Assembly: GCF_009729205.1 (NCBI RefSeq)
Contig: NZ_VTHB01000002.1
Location: 372,001 to 436,000 of the forward strand
Source: Mycobacteroides sp. CBMA 271
GTDB lineage: Bacteria > Actinomycetota > Actinomycetes > Mycobacteriales > Mycobacteriaceae
Direction of reading: 5' to 3'
DNA: 64,000 bases
Position numbers and translations under genes: made by a program. This document shows, piece after piece, positions 36,897 to 45,485 of this stretch. Positions within the stretch are counted from its first letter, which is position 1. Each line of letters opens with the position of its first letter. The notes beneath the pieces are model-generated. The model saw only the letters and a list, made by a program, of their open reading frames with translations, was not told where the DNA came from and made no database searches.

Positions 36897-38417
36897 ATGG
36901 AACGGCTGCGCGAATGGTTTCGGGCCATGCATGTGCTGGGCCCACGGTGGACCGTGTTCGTGGCTTCGATGGTCGGCATCAACTCCGCCACCCTGCTGCT
37001 GTTGTTCTACTTTCTGCGTCACTGGATGCCCTTCAAACGGCCGGCGAACGACTGGGTCTTCGAGAACGGCCCGCCACTGTTCTGGGTGCTTTTCGGCCTC
37101 ATGGTCGTGACGAGCGTGGGATGGGCCCTGCATATGGAGCACCGTCTGGCCCGCTGGTACTGCCGGGGCGGGCCGCCCACCGCACTTGAGCTACGGACCG
37201 CACTGACGGCACCGCTGCAGCAGTCCATGGTCCACCTCGGCGGGTGGGTGATCGGTTCGTCGATCTTCGTCGGCGTCGGCGCCGCGCATGACTCCCACTG
37301 GACCCTGGCCACCATCATCGGCACCCTGCAAGCCGCGACGGGCAGCTTCGGCCTGACCTACCTGCTCGGCGAGCGCATCCTGCGGCCAATTGCCGCGAAG
37401 GCGTTAAGCGCCAGCGAGTTCCATGGACGTTTCGCACCATCGGTGTTCGTGAGGGTGCGGCTGAGTTGGTGGATCGGCACGCTGGCGCCGGCGATCGGCA
37501 TCCTCGCGCTGTGCGGGATGGCCCTGTGGGATCCCAGCGAATTGACCTCGACCCGCGACCTGGCCCTCACCGTCCTGCTCATCGTCTCCGTCACTCTGTT
37601 CGGCAGCTATGGGCTCGCGCTGCTCACCGCCGGACAGCTGGCCGACCCGGTGCGCCAGCTGCGCGCCGCCATCAGCGATGTGGCGCAGGGCGATTTCGAA
37701 GCCCGCGTCGACGTGTACGACGGCAGCGAGCTGGGTGTCCTGCAGGCCGGCTTCAACCGGATGATGCAGGTTGGGGAGGAACGCCGTCAGCTGCGTGAGC
37801 TGTTCGGTAAGCATGTGGGCGCCGACGTTGCCAGCCAGGCGCTGCAGCTCGGCACCAACCTCGGTGGTGAGAATCGTTATGTCGCAGTGTTCTTCGTGGA
37901 CATGATCGGGTCGACGTCAATGGCCTCCGACCGGGATCCCGAGGAAGTGCTGACCATCCTCAACGACTTCTTCCGCATCGTGGTGGAGGTAGTCGACAGC
38001 CGTGGCGGCTTCGTCAACAAGTTCGTCGGCGACGAGGCGTTGTCGGTCTTCGGCGCACCACTGCACCGCCCGGATGCCACCACCGCCTGTCTGGCCGCCG
38101 CACGCGAATTGCGCGAGCGGCTATCCCAAGACTTCCCGCATCCGTTCGAGTTCGCGATCGGCGTCTCGGCCGGGCTGGCGGTGGCCGGAAACGTGGGCGC
38201 ACCCGAGCGCTACGAGTACTCGGTGATCGGTGACCCCGTGAATGAAGCATCGCGGCTAACTGAGCTCGCCAAACATCGGCCAAGTCGGCTGCTCGCATCC
38301 ACCAATGCGCTGTATTTCGCCGACACCGATGAACAGAAACACTGGGATCACGGCGACTCTGTGCTGCTCCGGGGCCGCACCAGGGCGACACACCTGGCGT
38401 GGCCTGCGGGAACCTGA
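36897..38417 (+). CDS. Membrane class III adenylate cyclase with HAMP domain
   Basis: About 506 residues. Six hydrophobic segments (to about residue 240) are followed by a HAMP linker (about 245-295, DPVRQLRAAISDVAQGDFEARV). A class III cyclase domain runs from about 325 to 490. Both metal aspartates are present, in FFVDMIGSTS (D335) and FVGDEALSVFG (D379). Adenine-specifying Lys (K375) and Asp (D446 in VIGDPVNEASRLTE), and transition-state Asn/Arg (N449, R453), complete the site, so ATP to cAMP is expected. This is the Rv1318c/Rv3645-like architecture. GTG at 36894 is an alternative start. The input signal is unknown. Confidence 0.92.
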   Translation: MERLREWFRAMHVLGPRWTVFVASMVGINSATLLLLFYFLRHWMPFKRPANDWVFENGPPLFWVLFGLMVVTSVGWALHMEHRLARWYCRGGPPTALELRTALTAPLQQSMVHLGGWVIGSSIFVGVGAAHDSHWTLATIIGTLQAATGSFGLTYLLGERILRPIAAKALSASEFHGRFAPSVFVRVRLSWWIGTLAPAIGILALCGMALWDPSELTSTRDLALTVLLIVSVTLFGSYGLALLTAGQLADPVRQLRAAISDVAQGDFEARVDVYDGSELGVLQAGFNRMMQVGEERRQLRELFGKHVGADVASQALQLGTNLGGENRYVAVFFVDMIGSTSMASDRDPEEVLTILNDFFRIVVEVVDSRGGFVNKFVGDEALSVFGAPLHRPDATTACLAAARELRERLSQDFPHPFEFAIGVSAGLAVAGNVGAPERYEYSVIGDPVNEASRLTELAKHRPSRLLASTNALYFADTDEQKHWDHGDSVLLRGRTRATHLAWPAGT

Positions 38418-38440
38418 AAGAAGTGGCCCGCACTCGCCGT

Positions 38441-38446
38441 TACTGT
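38441..38446 (+). promoter_or_regulatory. -10 element TACTGT
   Basis: TACTGT is followed after seven bases by GTG at 38454, favouring that codon over two nearer GTGs at 38445 and 38448. Confidence 0.4.
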
Positions 38447-38453
38447 GGTGCCC

Positions 38454-39653
38454 GTGCCCGATGACCGCGATCGTCTCTCAGGCGGCGAGACACCGCCTGA
38501 GACCAACCCGGACCCCTGTCCGGACGACGACGCCATCACTGCACCTCAACCCGTCATCAAGCGGCGCGGAAAGTACTGGTGGCTGCGCTGGGTCGCCCTC
38601 GTCCTCGTCGTGGTGGTGCTCGCGGTCGAGATCGGGTTCGTTTCCGATCAGCTGGCCGCGGCCTGGCGCAGCCTGAAGACCGCCAATCCCTGGTGGGTGC
38701 TGGCGGCGGCACTGGCGGCGATGGCCTCGATGCACAGCTTCGCGCAGATCCAGCGGACGCTGCTGCGGTCGGCGGGCGTCAAGATCCGTCAATGGCGCTC
38801 GGAGGCGGCCTTCTACGCCGGCAACGCATTGAGCACCACGCTGCCCGGCGGCCCCGTGCTCTCGGCCACCTTCATCTATCGGCAGCAGCGCCTCTGGGGC
38901 GCCACACCGGTGGTGGCTTCCTGGCAGCTGGTGATGTCCGGGGTACTGCAGGCGGTGGGGCTCGCGATCCTCGGCCTGGGCGGCGCGTTCCTGCTGGGCG
39001 CCAAGACCAACCCGTTCTCGTTGATTTTCAGCATCGGCGGATTGTTGGCCATCCTGGTTCTGGCCCAGGCGGTGGCCTCTCGGCCGGAGATGCTCGACGG
39101 CATCGGTGTCCGAATCCTGCGATGGGTCAACGATCTTCGCGGTAAACCCGCCATGATGGGGGTGGCCCGCTGGCGCGAGATCCTCAAGCAGATGGAAGCG
39201 GTGACGCTGACCCGCCGGGCGCTCGGCGAGGCCTTCGGTTGGTCGTTGTTCAACTGGATCGCCGACGTGGCCTGCCTGGCCTTCGCCGCCTACGCCGTCG
39301 GTAGTCGCCCCTCGCTGGTCGGTGTCATGGTCGCGTATGCCGCGGCCCGCGCCGCCGGCTCGCTCCCGCTGATGCCGGGCGGCCTGCTCGTGGTGGAGGC
39401 TTTCCTGGTTCCCGGTCTGGTGTCCTCCGGGATGACGCTGCCCGACGCGATCTCTGCGATGCTCATCTACCGCGCGGTCAGCTGGATCTTCATTTCCGCG
39501 ATCGGCTGGGTCATCTTCTTCTTCATGTTCCGCAATGAGAGTCAGATCGACCCCGATGCCGCCGCGGCAACGGACGCGAACAAAGACCTGGAATCCCGCG
39601 CGGGCCCCCCTTCGGGCGATTCACAGAAAAATTCTTCAGACCCCCCGAAATAA
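38454..39653 (+). CDS. Lysylphosphatidylglycerol-synthase-type flippase (YbhN/UPF0104)
   Basis: About 399 residues with a disordered acidic N-terminus, then eight or nine membrane segments of the LPG-synthase transmembrane type. Hallmarks are ALSTTLPGGPVLSATFIYRQ and, near the end, AAGSLPLMPGGLLVVEAFLVPGL. The aminoacyl-transferase domain of full-length LysX/MprF is absent, so this is the flippase-like half only; its lipid is unknown. The C-terminal 40 residues are hydrophilic. It starts 36 bases after the cyclase stop. GTG at 38454 fits the upstream -10; GTG at 38445 would add three residues. Confidence 0.85.
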   Translation: MPDDRDRLSGGETPPETNPDPCPDDDAITAPQPVIKRRGKYWWLRWVALVLVVVVLAVEIGFVSDQLAAAWRSLKTANPWWVLAAALAAMASMHSFAQIQRTLLRSAGVKIRQWRSEAAFYAGNALSTTLPGGPVLSATFIYRQQRLWGATPVVASWQLVMSGVLQAVGLAILGLGGAFLLGAKTNPFSLIFSIGGLLAILVLAQAVASRPEMLDGIGVRILRWVNDLRGKPAMMGVARWREILKQMEAVTLTRRALGEAFGWSLFNWIADVACLAFAAYAVGSRPSLVGVMVAYAAARAAGSLPLMPGGLLVVEAFLVPGLVSSGMTLPDAISAMLIYRAVSWIFISAIGWVIFFFMFRNESQIDPDAAAATDANKDLESRAGPPSGDSQKNSSDPPK

Positions 39654-39707
39654 ACCGGACCATAGTCCGGTTGGCATGAGTGTCTCACCCCCAATCGAGG
39701 AGCACTC

Positions 39708-40247
39708 ATGACCACGACCACCCCCGTACTCGCCGCCGGAACCTGGACCATCGACCCGGTCCACTCCGATGTCACCTTCTCCGTTCGCCATCTGGGCGTC
39801 TCGAAGGTGCGCGGCTCCTTTATCGATTTCAGTGGACACATCGTCATCGCCGAAGACGGAGCCCCATCTGTCAACGCCGATATCGACGTCGCCTCCCTGA
39901 GCACTCGTAACGAGCAGCGCGATGGCCACGTGCGGTCGGCCGATTTCTTTGACACCGACAACTACCCCACCGCCACCTACCGGTCCACAGCCGTCCGTGC
40001 CGACGGCGACGACTACATCGTCGATGGCGAACTGACCCTGCACGGCGTCACCAAGCCCGTCTCACTCAGCCTGTCCTTGGAGGGTGTCGGCCCCGGCCCG
40101 CAGGGCGGTACCGTCGCCGGCTTCGAGGCCAGCGCCCAGCTCAACCGCGGCGACTTCGGCATTAACGGCGGCGCCGGACTCGTCGGCGAGAAGGTCACGC
40201 TGACCTTCAACATCGAAGCCGGCCACCCGGAGGCACCCTCCAACTGA
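39708..40247 (+). CDS. YceI family lipid-binding protein
   Basis: A 179-residue YceI-type lipocalin-like barrel. Motifs GTWTIDPVHSDVTFSVRHLGVSKV (N-terminus), NEQRDGHVRSADFFD (centre) and ELTLHGVTKPVSL are textbook for the family. The family binds polyisoprenoid-type lipids in a long hydrophobic tunnel. There is no signal peptide, so this member is cytoplasmic as predicted. A GAGGAG ribosome site precedes the ATG by six bases. The physiological ligand is not known. Confidence 0.93.
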   Translation: MTTTTPVLAAGTWTIDPVHSDVTFSVRHLGVSKVRGSFIDFSGHIVIAEDGAPSVNADIDVASLSTRNEQRDGHVRSADFFDTDNYPTATYRSTAVRADGDDYIVDGELTLHGVTKPVSLSLSLEGVGPGPQGGTVAGFEASAQLNRGDFGINGGAGLVGEKVTLTFNIEAGHPEAPSN

Positions 40248-40265
40248 GCACCGCACGGCACCCGC

Positions 40266-40271
40266 TACGGT
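40266..40271 (+). promoter_or_regulatory. -10 element TACGGT, leaderless start
   Basis: TACGGT is six bases before the ATG of the DUF3054 gene. Confidence 0.5.
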
Positions 40272-40277
40272 CGGGGA

Positions 40278-40682
40278 ATGCCCAGCGCGCAACAGAATTC
40301 ACGCACGCAGAAGCCGGCGGCATCCGTACTGTTTTCACTGGTACTGGATGCCGTCGGCATCTTCGTTTTCTGCACCATCGGCCAAATCAGTCACAGCGAG
40401 GGCATCACGCTGCCGGGTGTGTGGCATACGGCCTGGCCGTTCCTGTCCGGCGCCGGCATCGGCTGGCTCCTGAGCCGGGGGTGGTCGCGCCCGACATCGG
40501 TCGCCCACACCGGGATCGCAGTCTGGGTCAGCACCGTACTTTTCGGGATGATCCTGCGGACGCTGAGCCACCAGGGTGTGCAGTTCAGCTTCATCGTCGT
40601 GGCGTCACTGTTTACGGCGATGTTCCTGCTGGGGTGGCGGGTCATCGCGTCACGGCTGATCCGTAGTTCGTCAAAAAAATAG
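40278..40682 (+). CDS. DUF3054 membrane protein
   Basis: A 134-residue protein with four membrane segments. The pattern LVLDAVGIFVFCTIGQISHSEG, then VWHTAWPFLSGAGIGWLLSRGW and FSFIVVASLFTAMFLLGWRVI, matches DUF3054, a small family frequent in actinobacteria. Function is unknown. The start follows a TACGGT -10 element by six bases, so it seems to be transcribed separately from yceI. A 40-codon frame follows downstream on the same strand. Confidence 0.85.
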   Translation: MPSAQQNSRTQKPAASVLFSLVLDAVGIFVFCTIGQISHSEGITLPGVWHTAWPFLSGAGIGWLLSRGWSRPTSVAHTGIAVWVSTVLFGMILRTLSHQGVQFSFIVVASLFTAMFLLGWRVIASRLIRSSSKK

Positions 40683-40748
40683 CGAGCCGCCGTCAGGATC
40701 TCGTCAACGGGCTTGGATCCACGCCCGCGGACCGCGCAAGCTGGCCGC

Positions 40749-40871
40749 ATGGAAGGTCTCGCCGCTGTGCTGGTGCCCCTCGCTGGTTATGCCGCGGTAT
40801 TGCTGTCCGTGCGCTACCTGAACCGTCACGACGACATCGCACCCACCGGACCCGACGCTCTATCCCATTAG
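40749..40871 (+). CDS. Possible 40-residue single-span membrane protein
   Basis: ATG to TAG with 40 codons. Residues 3-22 (GLAAVLVPLAGYAAVLLSVR) form one hydrophobic helix followed by a charged tail (NRHDDIAP). Codon third positions are mostly G/C as in neighbouring genes. No clear ribosome site is seen. It lies between the DUF3054 gene and a strong hairpin, so it could end that transcript. Treat as tentative. Confidence 0.4.
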   Translation: MEGLAAVLVPLAGYAAVLLSVRYLNRHDDIAPTGPDALSH

Positions 40872-40882
40872 CCCCAAAACGC

Positions 40883-40938
40883 CGAGTGCGAGCCTGACGC
40901 GGAAATCTCGTGGAAGATCCGCGTCAAGCTCGCACTCG
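40883..40938. terminator. Long hairpin between convergent genes (21-bp stem, one mismatch)
   Basis: The left arm 40883-40903 starts CGAGTGCGAGC. The right arm 40918-40938 pairs with it at 20 of 21 positions across a 14-base loop. The element CGAGTGYGAGC is shared with the hairpin at 3483-3522. It lies between the 40-codon frame and the haem-binding protein gene. Confidence 0.75.
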
Positions 40939-40956
40939 TTTCGGTCTGTGTCCTGA

Positions 40957-41706
40957 CTAGACGCGCGGTCCGGGGGCCGGACCGGTCCCGACCGGGCCGG
41001 CAGGAGCCGCAGCGGTAGCGCCCGGCGCGGGGCCGGGGGCCGGACCGGGTCCCTGCGGGAAGTTGGCGGGTGCCTGAGCCGGATTCTGGATGGCAGCCTG
41101 CACGGCTGGGTTCTGCACGAGCGCCTGCGCCGCCGGGTTCTGCGCCACCTGCTGCGCGGCCGGGTTCTGCGACAGCGCGGTCAGCAGTGCCGGGTTCACA
41201 CCCATCGCGGCAGGATTCAATCCACCACCGTTGACGACCTGTGCCAGGTCCAGCGGCAGACCACATTTGGTGCGCAGATCATTCAGCGGCGCGGCGATAC
41301 CACCCATGGAGGCCGCCACATCGGGCCTCGACACCAGATAACTCTGCGTCTTAGTGGCGATCTGGTCCTGCGGCGCGGCCTTGATCTCGGTAAACGCCGC
41401 ATCGACGTCCGGATGCGCCTCCAGGTAGCTCGCCGCGTTCTGCACCACACCGCCGACGGTCTTGGTCATCTTGCTGGCCTGGCACCCGTCCGGCGTAGAT
41501 GTGTCAGGAGTCACCGTTGCCGCGGCCGGTGCGGCAGCATTCGGGGTGGGCGCTGGTGCAGCGGGGGCCGCCGGAGCCGGGGCCGGCGTCGGGGGGACTG
41601 GCTCGGCCGCGGCAATCGGTGCCAGGGCGCTCATCGCGAGCCCGCCAGCGAGAACACCTGCGCTCAGCAAGCCGTAGGCCGCGCGCCGCGAGGTTGTGGC
41701 TGACAT
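40957..41706 (-). CDS. Secreted haem-binding protein (Rv0203-like) with repeat tail
   Basis: A 249-residue exported protein. The signal peptide ends near PIAAAEP (about residue 35), followed by a proline/alanine linker. The helical core (about 75-160) carries two cysteines, DGCQASK and RTKCGLPL, as in mycobacterial haemophore-related proteins of the Rv0203 type that pass haem to MmpL3 and MmpL11. The C-terminal region adds tandem QNPAxQ units (about 175-210) and a Pro/Gly/Ala tail. Position beside mmpL11 supports the role. An aggAGATG-type start context precedes the gene. Direct haem binding is inferred. Confidence 0.82.
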   Translation of the reverse strand: MSATTSRRAAYGLLSAGVLAGGLAMSALAPIAAAEPVPPTPAPAPAAPAAPAPTPNAAAPAAATVTPDTSTPDGCQASKMTKTVGGVVQNAASYLEAHPDVDAAFTEIKAAPQDQIATKTQSYLVSRPDVAASMGGIAAPLNDLRTKCGLPLDLAQVVNGGGLNPAAMGVNPALLTALSQNPAAQQVAQNPAAQALVQNPAVQAAIQNPAQAPANFPQGPGPAPGPAPGATAAAPAGPVGTGPAPGPRV

Positions 41707-41727
41707 GAAATCATCTCCTGGAGGGTC

Positions 41728-41922
41728 CTAGTGGTTCTGGGGATTACAGCCAAGGTATCGAAATTCGGCAGCAATTCGATACACGGACTCGCGTAGTCGC
41801 CAGAGAGTTACCGACTCTTTATCTTCGGCCGGATTCTGAAATTCAAGATCCCAATCGAGAGCCAACGCAACGTTGCCAGGGAACGCGAAAGGCACGTCCG
41901 GATGCCCCTCGTTTTTCGCCAA
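41728..41922 (-). CDS. Possible small protein upstream of the haem-binding gene
   Basis: A 64-residue frame starting at TTG. Its composition (VALALDWDLEFQNPAEDKES, then LWRLRESVYRIAAEF) looks protein-like and amphipathic, but GC at third positions is lower than in neighbouring genes and no ribosome site is visible. It ends 21 bases before the haem-binding protein start. It could equally be a leader region; I cannot name a family. Confidence 0.25.
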   Translation of the reverse strand: MAKNEGHPDVPFAFPGNVALALDWDLEFQNPAEDKESVTLWRLRESVYRIAAEFRYLGCNPQNH

Positions 41923-42058
41923 GGCAGGCTGTTAGTAACCACGTCATCGCAGGTTGTCGGGATAAATACAGACGGCACGCGCGGTTAGTCGCGTTGCTGT
42001 AGCATCACGACCACGCCACAGGAGACTGCGTGCGTCACACCGAACGACAGGGATCATC

Positions 42059-44854
42059 GTGCAGTCAGTCATGATGCGCACCAGCGACTACCTTCGCAGG
42101 TATCGATGGCTGACCATCGCCGTCTGGCTGATTCTTATTGTCGCCGCGGTAGGCCTGGTAATGGGCCGCGGCGAAAAGCTCACCGGTGGAGGTTTCGAGG
42201 TCGCCGGATCGCAATCGCTGATAGTGCACGACGCGATGGAGACCGGATTCCGCGAGCAGGGCGCCTCGCCGCTGGCCTTGGTCGCCGCGCCACGAGCCGA
42301 CGCGACCGTCGCCGATATGACCGCCGCCGTCGATTACCTCAAGCAGATAGCGGCCCAGATCCCCCAGGTTTCGGTCGAACCCATTCCCCCGCAGCTGACG
42401 CCGCAGCCGGATCGGCCGTTCGTCGTCACCCTGCGGATCGGCTTCGACAACACCGGAGCCACCGATATCGCCAAGGATCTCCGCAAGAAGCTGGACATCC
42501 GTGGCGGCCAGCCCGGCCAGATCGCCGGTGGTCGAGTGTCGCTCTACGTGATCGGACAGGGCGCGCTGGGTGCGGCGATGACCGAGCAGATCGCCGGTGA
42601 CATCAAACAGGCCGAGAAATGGAACATCCCGGTCATCCTCGTCGTGCTGATCGCGGCCTTCGGTTCCCTTGCCGCGGCCTCCCTGCCGCTGCTACTGGGT
42701 GTGTGCACGGTGGCGTTGAGTGTCGCGCTCGTTCTTGCGCTGTCCAATGTCACCACCATGTCGGTGTTCGCCCTGCCGACGGTGACCATGATCGGTCTTG
42801 CCGTCGCGGTCGACTACTCCCTCTTCATCCTCATGCGATACCGCGAGGAGCTGAACTCGGGAAAGAACCGGCAAGAGGCCATCGCCGCGGCCATGGCCAC
42901 ATCGGGGCTCACGGTCACGCTCTCGGGCCTGACGGTGATCGCCGCGCTCGCCGGTATTTACCTGATCGGGACCCCCGCGCTGGCGTCCATGGCGTCGGGC
43001 GCCATCATCGTCGTCGCCATCGCCGTCCTCACCTCCACCACGCTGATGCCCGCACTACTCGCCCTGTTCGGCAAGGCCGCGGCCAACCAGTCTCGCTTCT
43101 TGCGGGCCTCTCCGCTGCGCAAGCATTCGATCCCGTTCTGGCGCAAGTGGACCCAAGAGGTAATGCGTCGGCCGTGGCTCTCCGCACTGGGCGCTTCGGT
43201 GCTCCTGCTGATACTCGCAGCGCCGAGCCTGCACATGCAAGTCTCCAATAGCATGTTGCGCCAATTCGATTCGTCTCACGAGATTCGGCGGGGTATCGAT
43301 GCCGCCGCCGTCGCCATGGGACCGGGCGCACTCGGGCCGGTGCAGGTACTGCTGACCTTCGACGGCGAGAATGGCAATGCGCAGGATCCGCAGCACGCGA
43401 CGGCGCTGGAGACCGCGAAGGAAACGATCGCGCAGGCCCCCAACATTGCCGGGGTTTCCGACCCCGTCTTCTCTACCGGCGGCCACGAGGCGCTCATCTC
43501 GGCGGTGCTGTCCGTGGATCCCGAGGCAACGGCGGCGCGCCACACCGTCAGCTGGCTGCGCACCAATGTTCCCGATGCACTCAAGAATTCAGGGGCCGAG
43601 GTCAACGTGGGCGGGCCGACAGCCCTGCTGTTCGACTACGACAATCGTGTCGAACACTCCCTGTGGGCTGTGTTCGCGTTCGTCTGCGTGCTCGCGTTCG
43701 TGATGCTGCTGGCCACCCTGCGCTCACCGGTACTGGCCCTCAAGGGCGTGGTGATGACGGTGCTGTCGGTCGCCGCCGCGTACGGCAGCCTGGTGATCGT
43801 CTTCCAATGGGGATGGCTGGAATTCCTGGGCTTCCACAAGGCAAATATCGACAGCAGCATCCCACCGTTGGCCTTGGCGCTGACCTTTGGTCTCACCATG
43901 GATTACGAGATCTTCCTGCTGGCCCGTGTCCGCGAGCGGTACCTGCGCACGGGAGACTGCGGTGACGCTGTCTCGTACGGGGTGCGCACCAGTGCACGCA
44001 CCATCACCAGCGCTGCGCTGATCATGATTGCGGTGTTCATCGGATTCGCCTTTGCCGGAATGCCATTGGTGGCACAGCTGGGCGTGGCCTGCGCGGTGGC
44101 GATCGCCGTCGACGCGACGGTGGTGCGTCTGGTGCTGGTGCCGGCGCTGATGGCGATGTTCAACAAGCGCAACTGGTGGTTGCCCGGCTGGCTGGACCGC
44201 GTGCTACCCACCGTCGACTTCGAAACCCCCTGTGTGGACGAGCTTCCGGGCCCGCACACCGAGAGCGCGCTCCGGCTACAGGGCTCCGGATTCGAAGAAC
44301 CGCGCATCGACTACCACGCCATCGCCGTCTCGGCGGCCAGACTTAAGCGCCTCGCCGACGGTGGCACGGTCACCGCGCCCGATAACGAGTCGGTGCTCGC
44401 GGATCGTTGGCGCGACAACTTGACCGTGGCCCTGGAATCCTTGCAGGCCGGCAAAAACGGAACGCACACCGACGCAATCGAAATGCCCGGCCCCCTGTCC
44501 CGGCTGACGCCAGTGGAGATCACCCAGGTGAAGTTGCCAACGGGACAGAAATGCGTCGTCCCCACCGATGCCGAAGCGCTACGCATGCAGGGACTGTTGT
44601 TGATGCGCCGCAACGCCGAACGCGATTACACCGAGTTCGCCCGCCTGGCTTCACTAATGGAGCCACAGACGGCGGCGAAGGTCCTCACCGGGATCGATCA
44701 GCATTACTGTGTACAGTCCAATCAGCGGTGGGTTTCCAGCCAGTTGGTGCGTCGGCTGGCTGATCCGAAGCCCGGCGATGGCGCGATTGAAAGCCCCACG
44801 GTGCGCAGACAGTGCCTGTCCGTGGCGGTGGCAATGTTGGAGGATGCGAGGTGA
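42059..44854 (+). CDS. mmpL11: MmpL11 RND transporter
   Basis: A 931-residue RND-family transporter. The N-terminus (MMRTSDYLRRYRWLTIAVW, then GGGFEVAGSQSLIVHD) closely follows M. tuberculosis MmpL11 as I remember it. The first bundle has AVAVDYSLFILMRYREEL and the second GLTMDYEIFLLARVRERY, the Asp-Tyr pairs of proton-driven MmpLs. MmpL11 exports monomeromycolyl diacylglycerol and mycolate wax esters and is linked to haem uptake. A long cytosolic C-terminus (about 720-931) follows. The start is GTG 42059 with an AGGGA site, or ATG 42071. The haem-binding protein gene is divergent and a helix-turn-helix gene is coupled downstream. Confidence 0.94.
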   Translation: MQSVMMRTSDYLRRYRWLTIAVWLILIVAAVGLVMGRGEKLTGGGFEVAGSQSLIVHDAMETGFREQGASPLALVAAPRADATVADMTAAVDYLKQIAAQIPQVSVEPIPPQLTPQPDRPFVVTLRIGFDNTGATDIAKDLRKKLDIRGGQPGQIAGGRVSLYVIGQGALGAAMTEQIAGDIKQAEKWNIPVILVVLIAAFGSLAAASLPLLLGVCTVALSVALVLALSNVTTMSVFALPTVTMIGLAVAVDYSLFILMRYREELNSGKNRQEAIAAAMATSGLTVTLSGLTVIAALAGIYLIGTPALASMASGAIIVVAIAVLTSTTLMPALLALFGKAAANQSRFLRASPLRKHSIPFWRKWTQEVMRRPWLSALGASVLLLILAAPSLHMQVSNSMLRQFDSSHEIRRGIDAAAVAMGPGALGPVQVLLTFDGENGNAQDPQHATALETAKETIAQAPNIAGVSDPVFSTGGHEALISAVLSVDPEATAARHTVSWLRTNVPDALKNSGAEVNVGGPTALLFDYDNRVEHSLWAVFAFVCVLAFVMLLATLRSPVLALKGVVMTVLSVAAAYGSLVIVFQWGWLEFLGFHKANIDSSIPPLALALTFGLTMDYEIFLLARVRERYLRTGDCGDAVSYGVRTSARTITSAALIMIAVFIGFAFAGMPLVAQLGVACAVAIAVDATVVRLVLVPALMAMFNKRNWWLPGWLDRVLPTVDFETPCVDELPGPHTESALRLQGSGFEEPRIDYHAIAVSAARLKRLADGGTVTAPDNESVLADRWRDNLTVALESLQAGKNGTHTDAIEMPGPLSRLTPVEITQVKLPTGQKCVVPTDAEALRMQGLLLMRRNAERDYTEFARLASLMEPQTAAKVLTGIDQHYCVQSNQRWVSSQLVRRLADPKPGDGAIESPTVRRQCLSVAVAMLEDAR

Positions 44855-45375
44855 CGGTCACGAGCGACGCGCCAGCCGTCTCCCCCGAAGTGCCCGATGA
44901 GCCTTCGGGTTCCGATGCCACCGACACCAGCACCGAGCAGGCCGCCCAGTCACAGCGCAGCCCGGTGTCACATTGGACCACCGCGGAAGTTCTCAATGCC
45001 CTGCAAAGTGGCGATCTGTCCGATTGGCAGGCGATCGTCCACGCGCTGAAGCGCGATCCGTTCGGCAGAACCGCACGTCAGATCGAAGAAGTGGTCGGTG
45101 CCGATGAGCTGTACGGCATTTCGACCGCGCTGCAAGAGATCATCGCCCGTGCCCGGGACAACCTTGCCGAAAGCGAACGGCGCGAGGCGGCCAACGAGAT
45201 CAATCTATTGTTCGAGGCCTCCGGTCTGCGCGAGGCCGAGTTTGCCTCGCGTATAGGCGTTTCGAACACCGAGCTGTCCGCGTACCTGGCTGGGACCAGC
45301 CTTCCCTCGGTCGCCATGTTGGTCCGGATGCGCCGCGTGGCCCGCCGGTTCGGACGCACCCGCCCCCGCGGCTAA
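44851..45375 (+). CDS. Rv0201c-like protein with C-terminal helix-turn-helix
   Basis: A 174-residue protein. A disordered acidic N-terminus (about 1-50) leads to helices, then a C-terminal XRE/Cro-like helix-turn-helix (FEASGLREAEFASRIGVS, then NTELSAYLAGT). The GTG start overlaps the mmpL11 stop (GTGA), with TTGGAGG just upstream, so it is co-translated with mmpL11. Gene order matches Rv0202c-Rv0201c. A regulatory role for envelope transport is plausible, but only one domain is recognised. Confidence 0.82.
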   Translation: MTVTSDAPAVSPEVPDEPSGSDATDTSTEQAAQSQRSPVSHWTTAEVLNALQSGDLSDWQAIVHALKRDPFGRTARQIEEVVGADELYGISTALQEIIARARDNLAESERREAANEINLLFEASGLREAEFASRIGVSNTELSAYLAGTSLPSVAMLVRMRRVARRFGRTRPRG

Positions 45376-45473
45376 CTGTATTCAGCCTCAAGTTCCATCC
45401 GCGGTACCTGCGTAACCCATGTCAGTTTCCTCCGAAGCATCCGATCGCTATGGCAGCCCGTCTGAAATCGGCC

Positions 45474-45479
45474 TAACCT
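45474..45479 (+). promoter_or_regulatory. -10 element TAACCT, leaderless start
   Basis: TAACCT ends six bases before the ATG at 45486. Confidence 0.55.
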
Positions 45480-45485
45480 CGTGCC

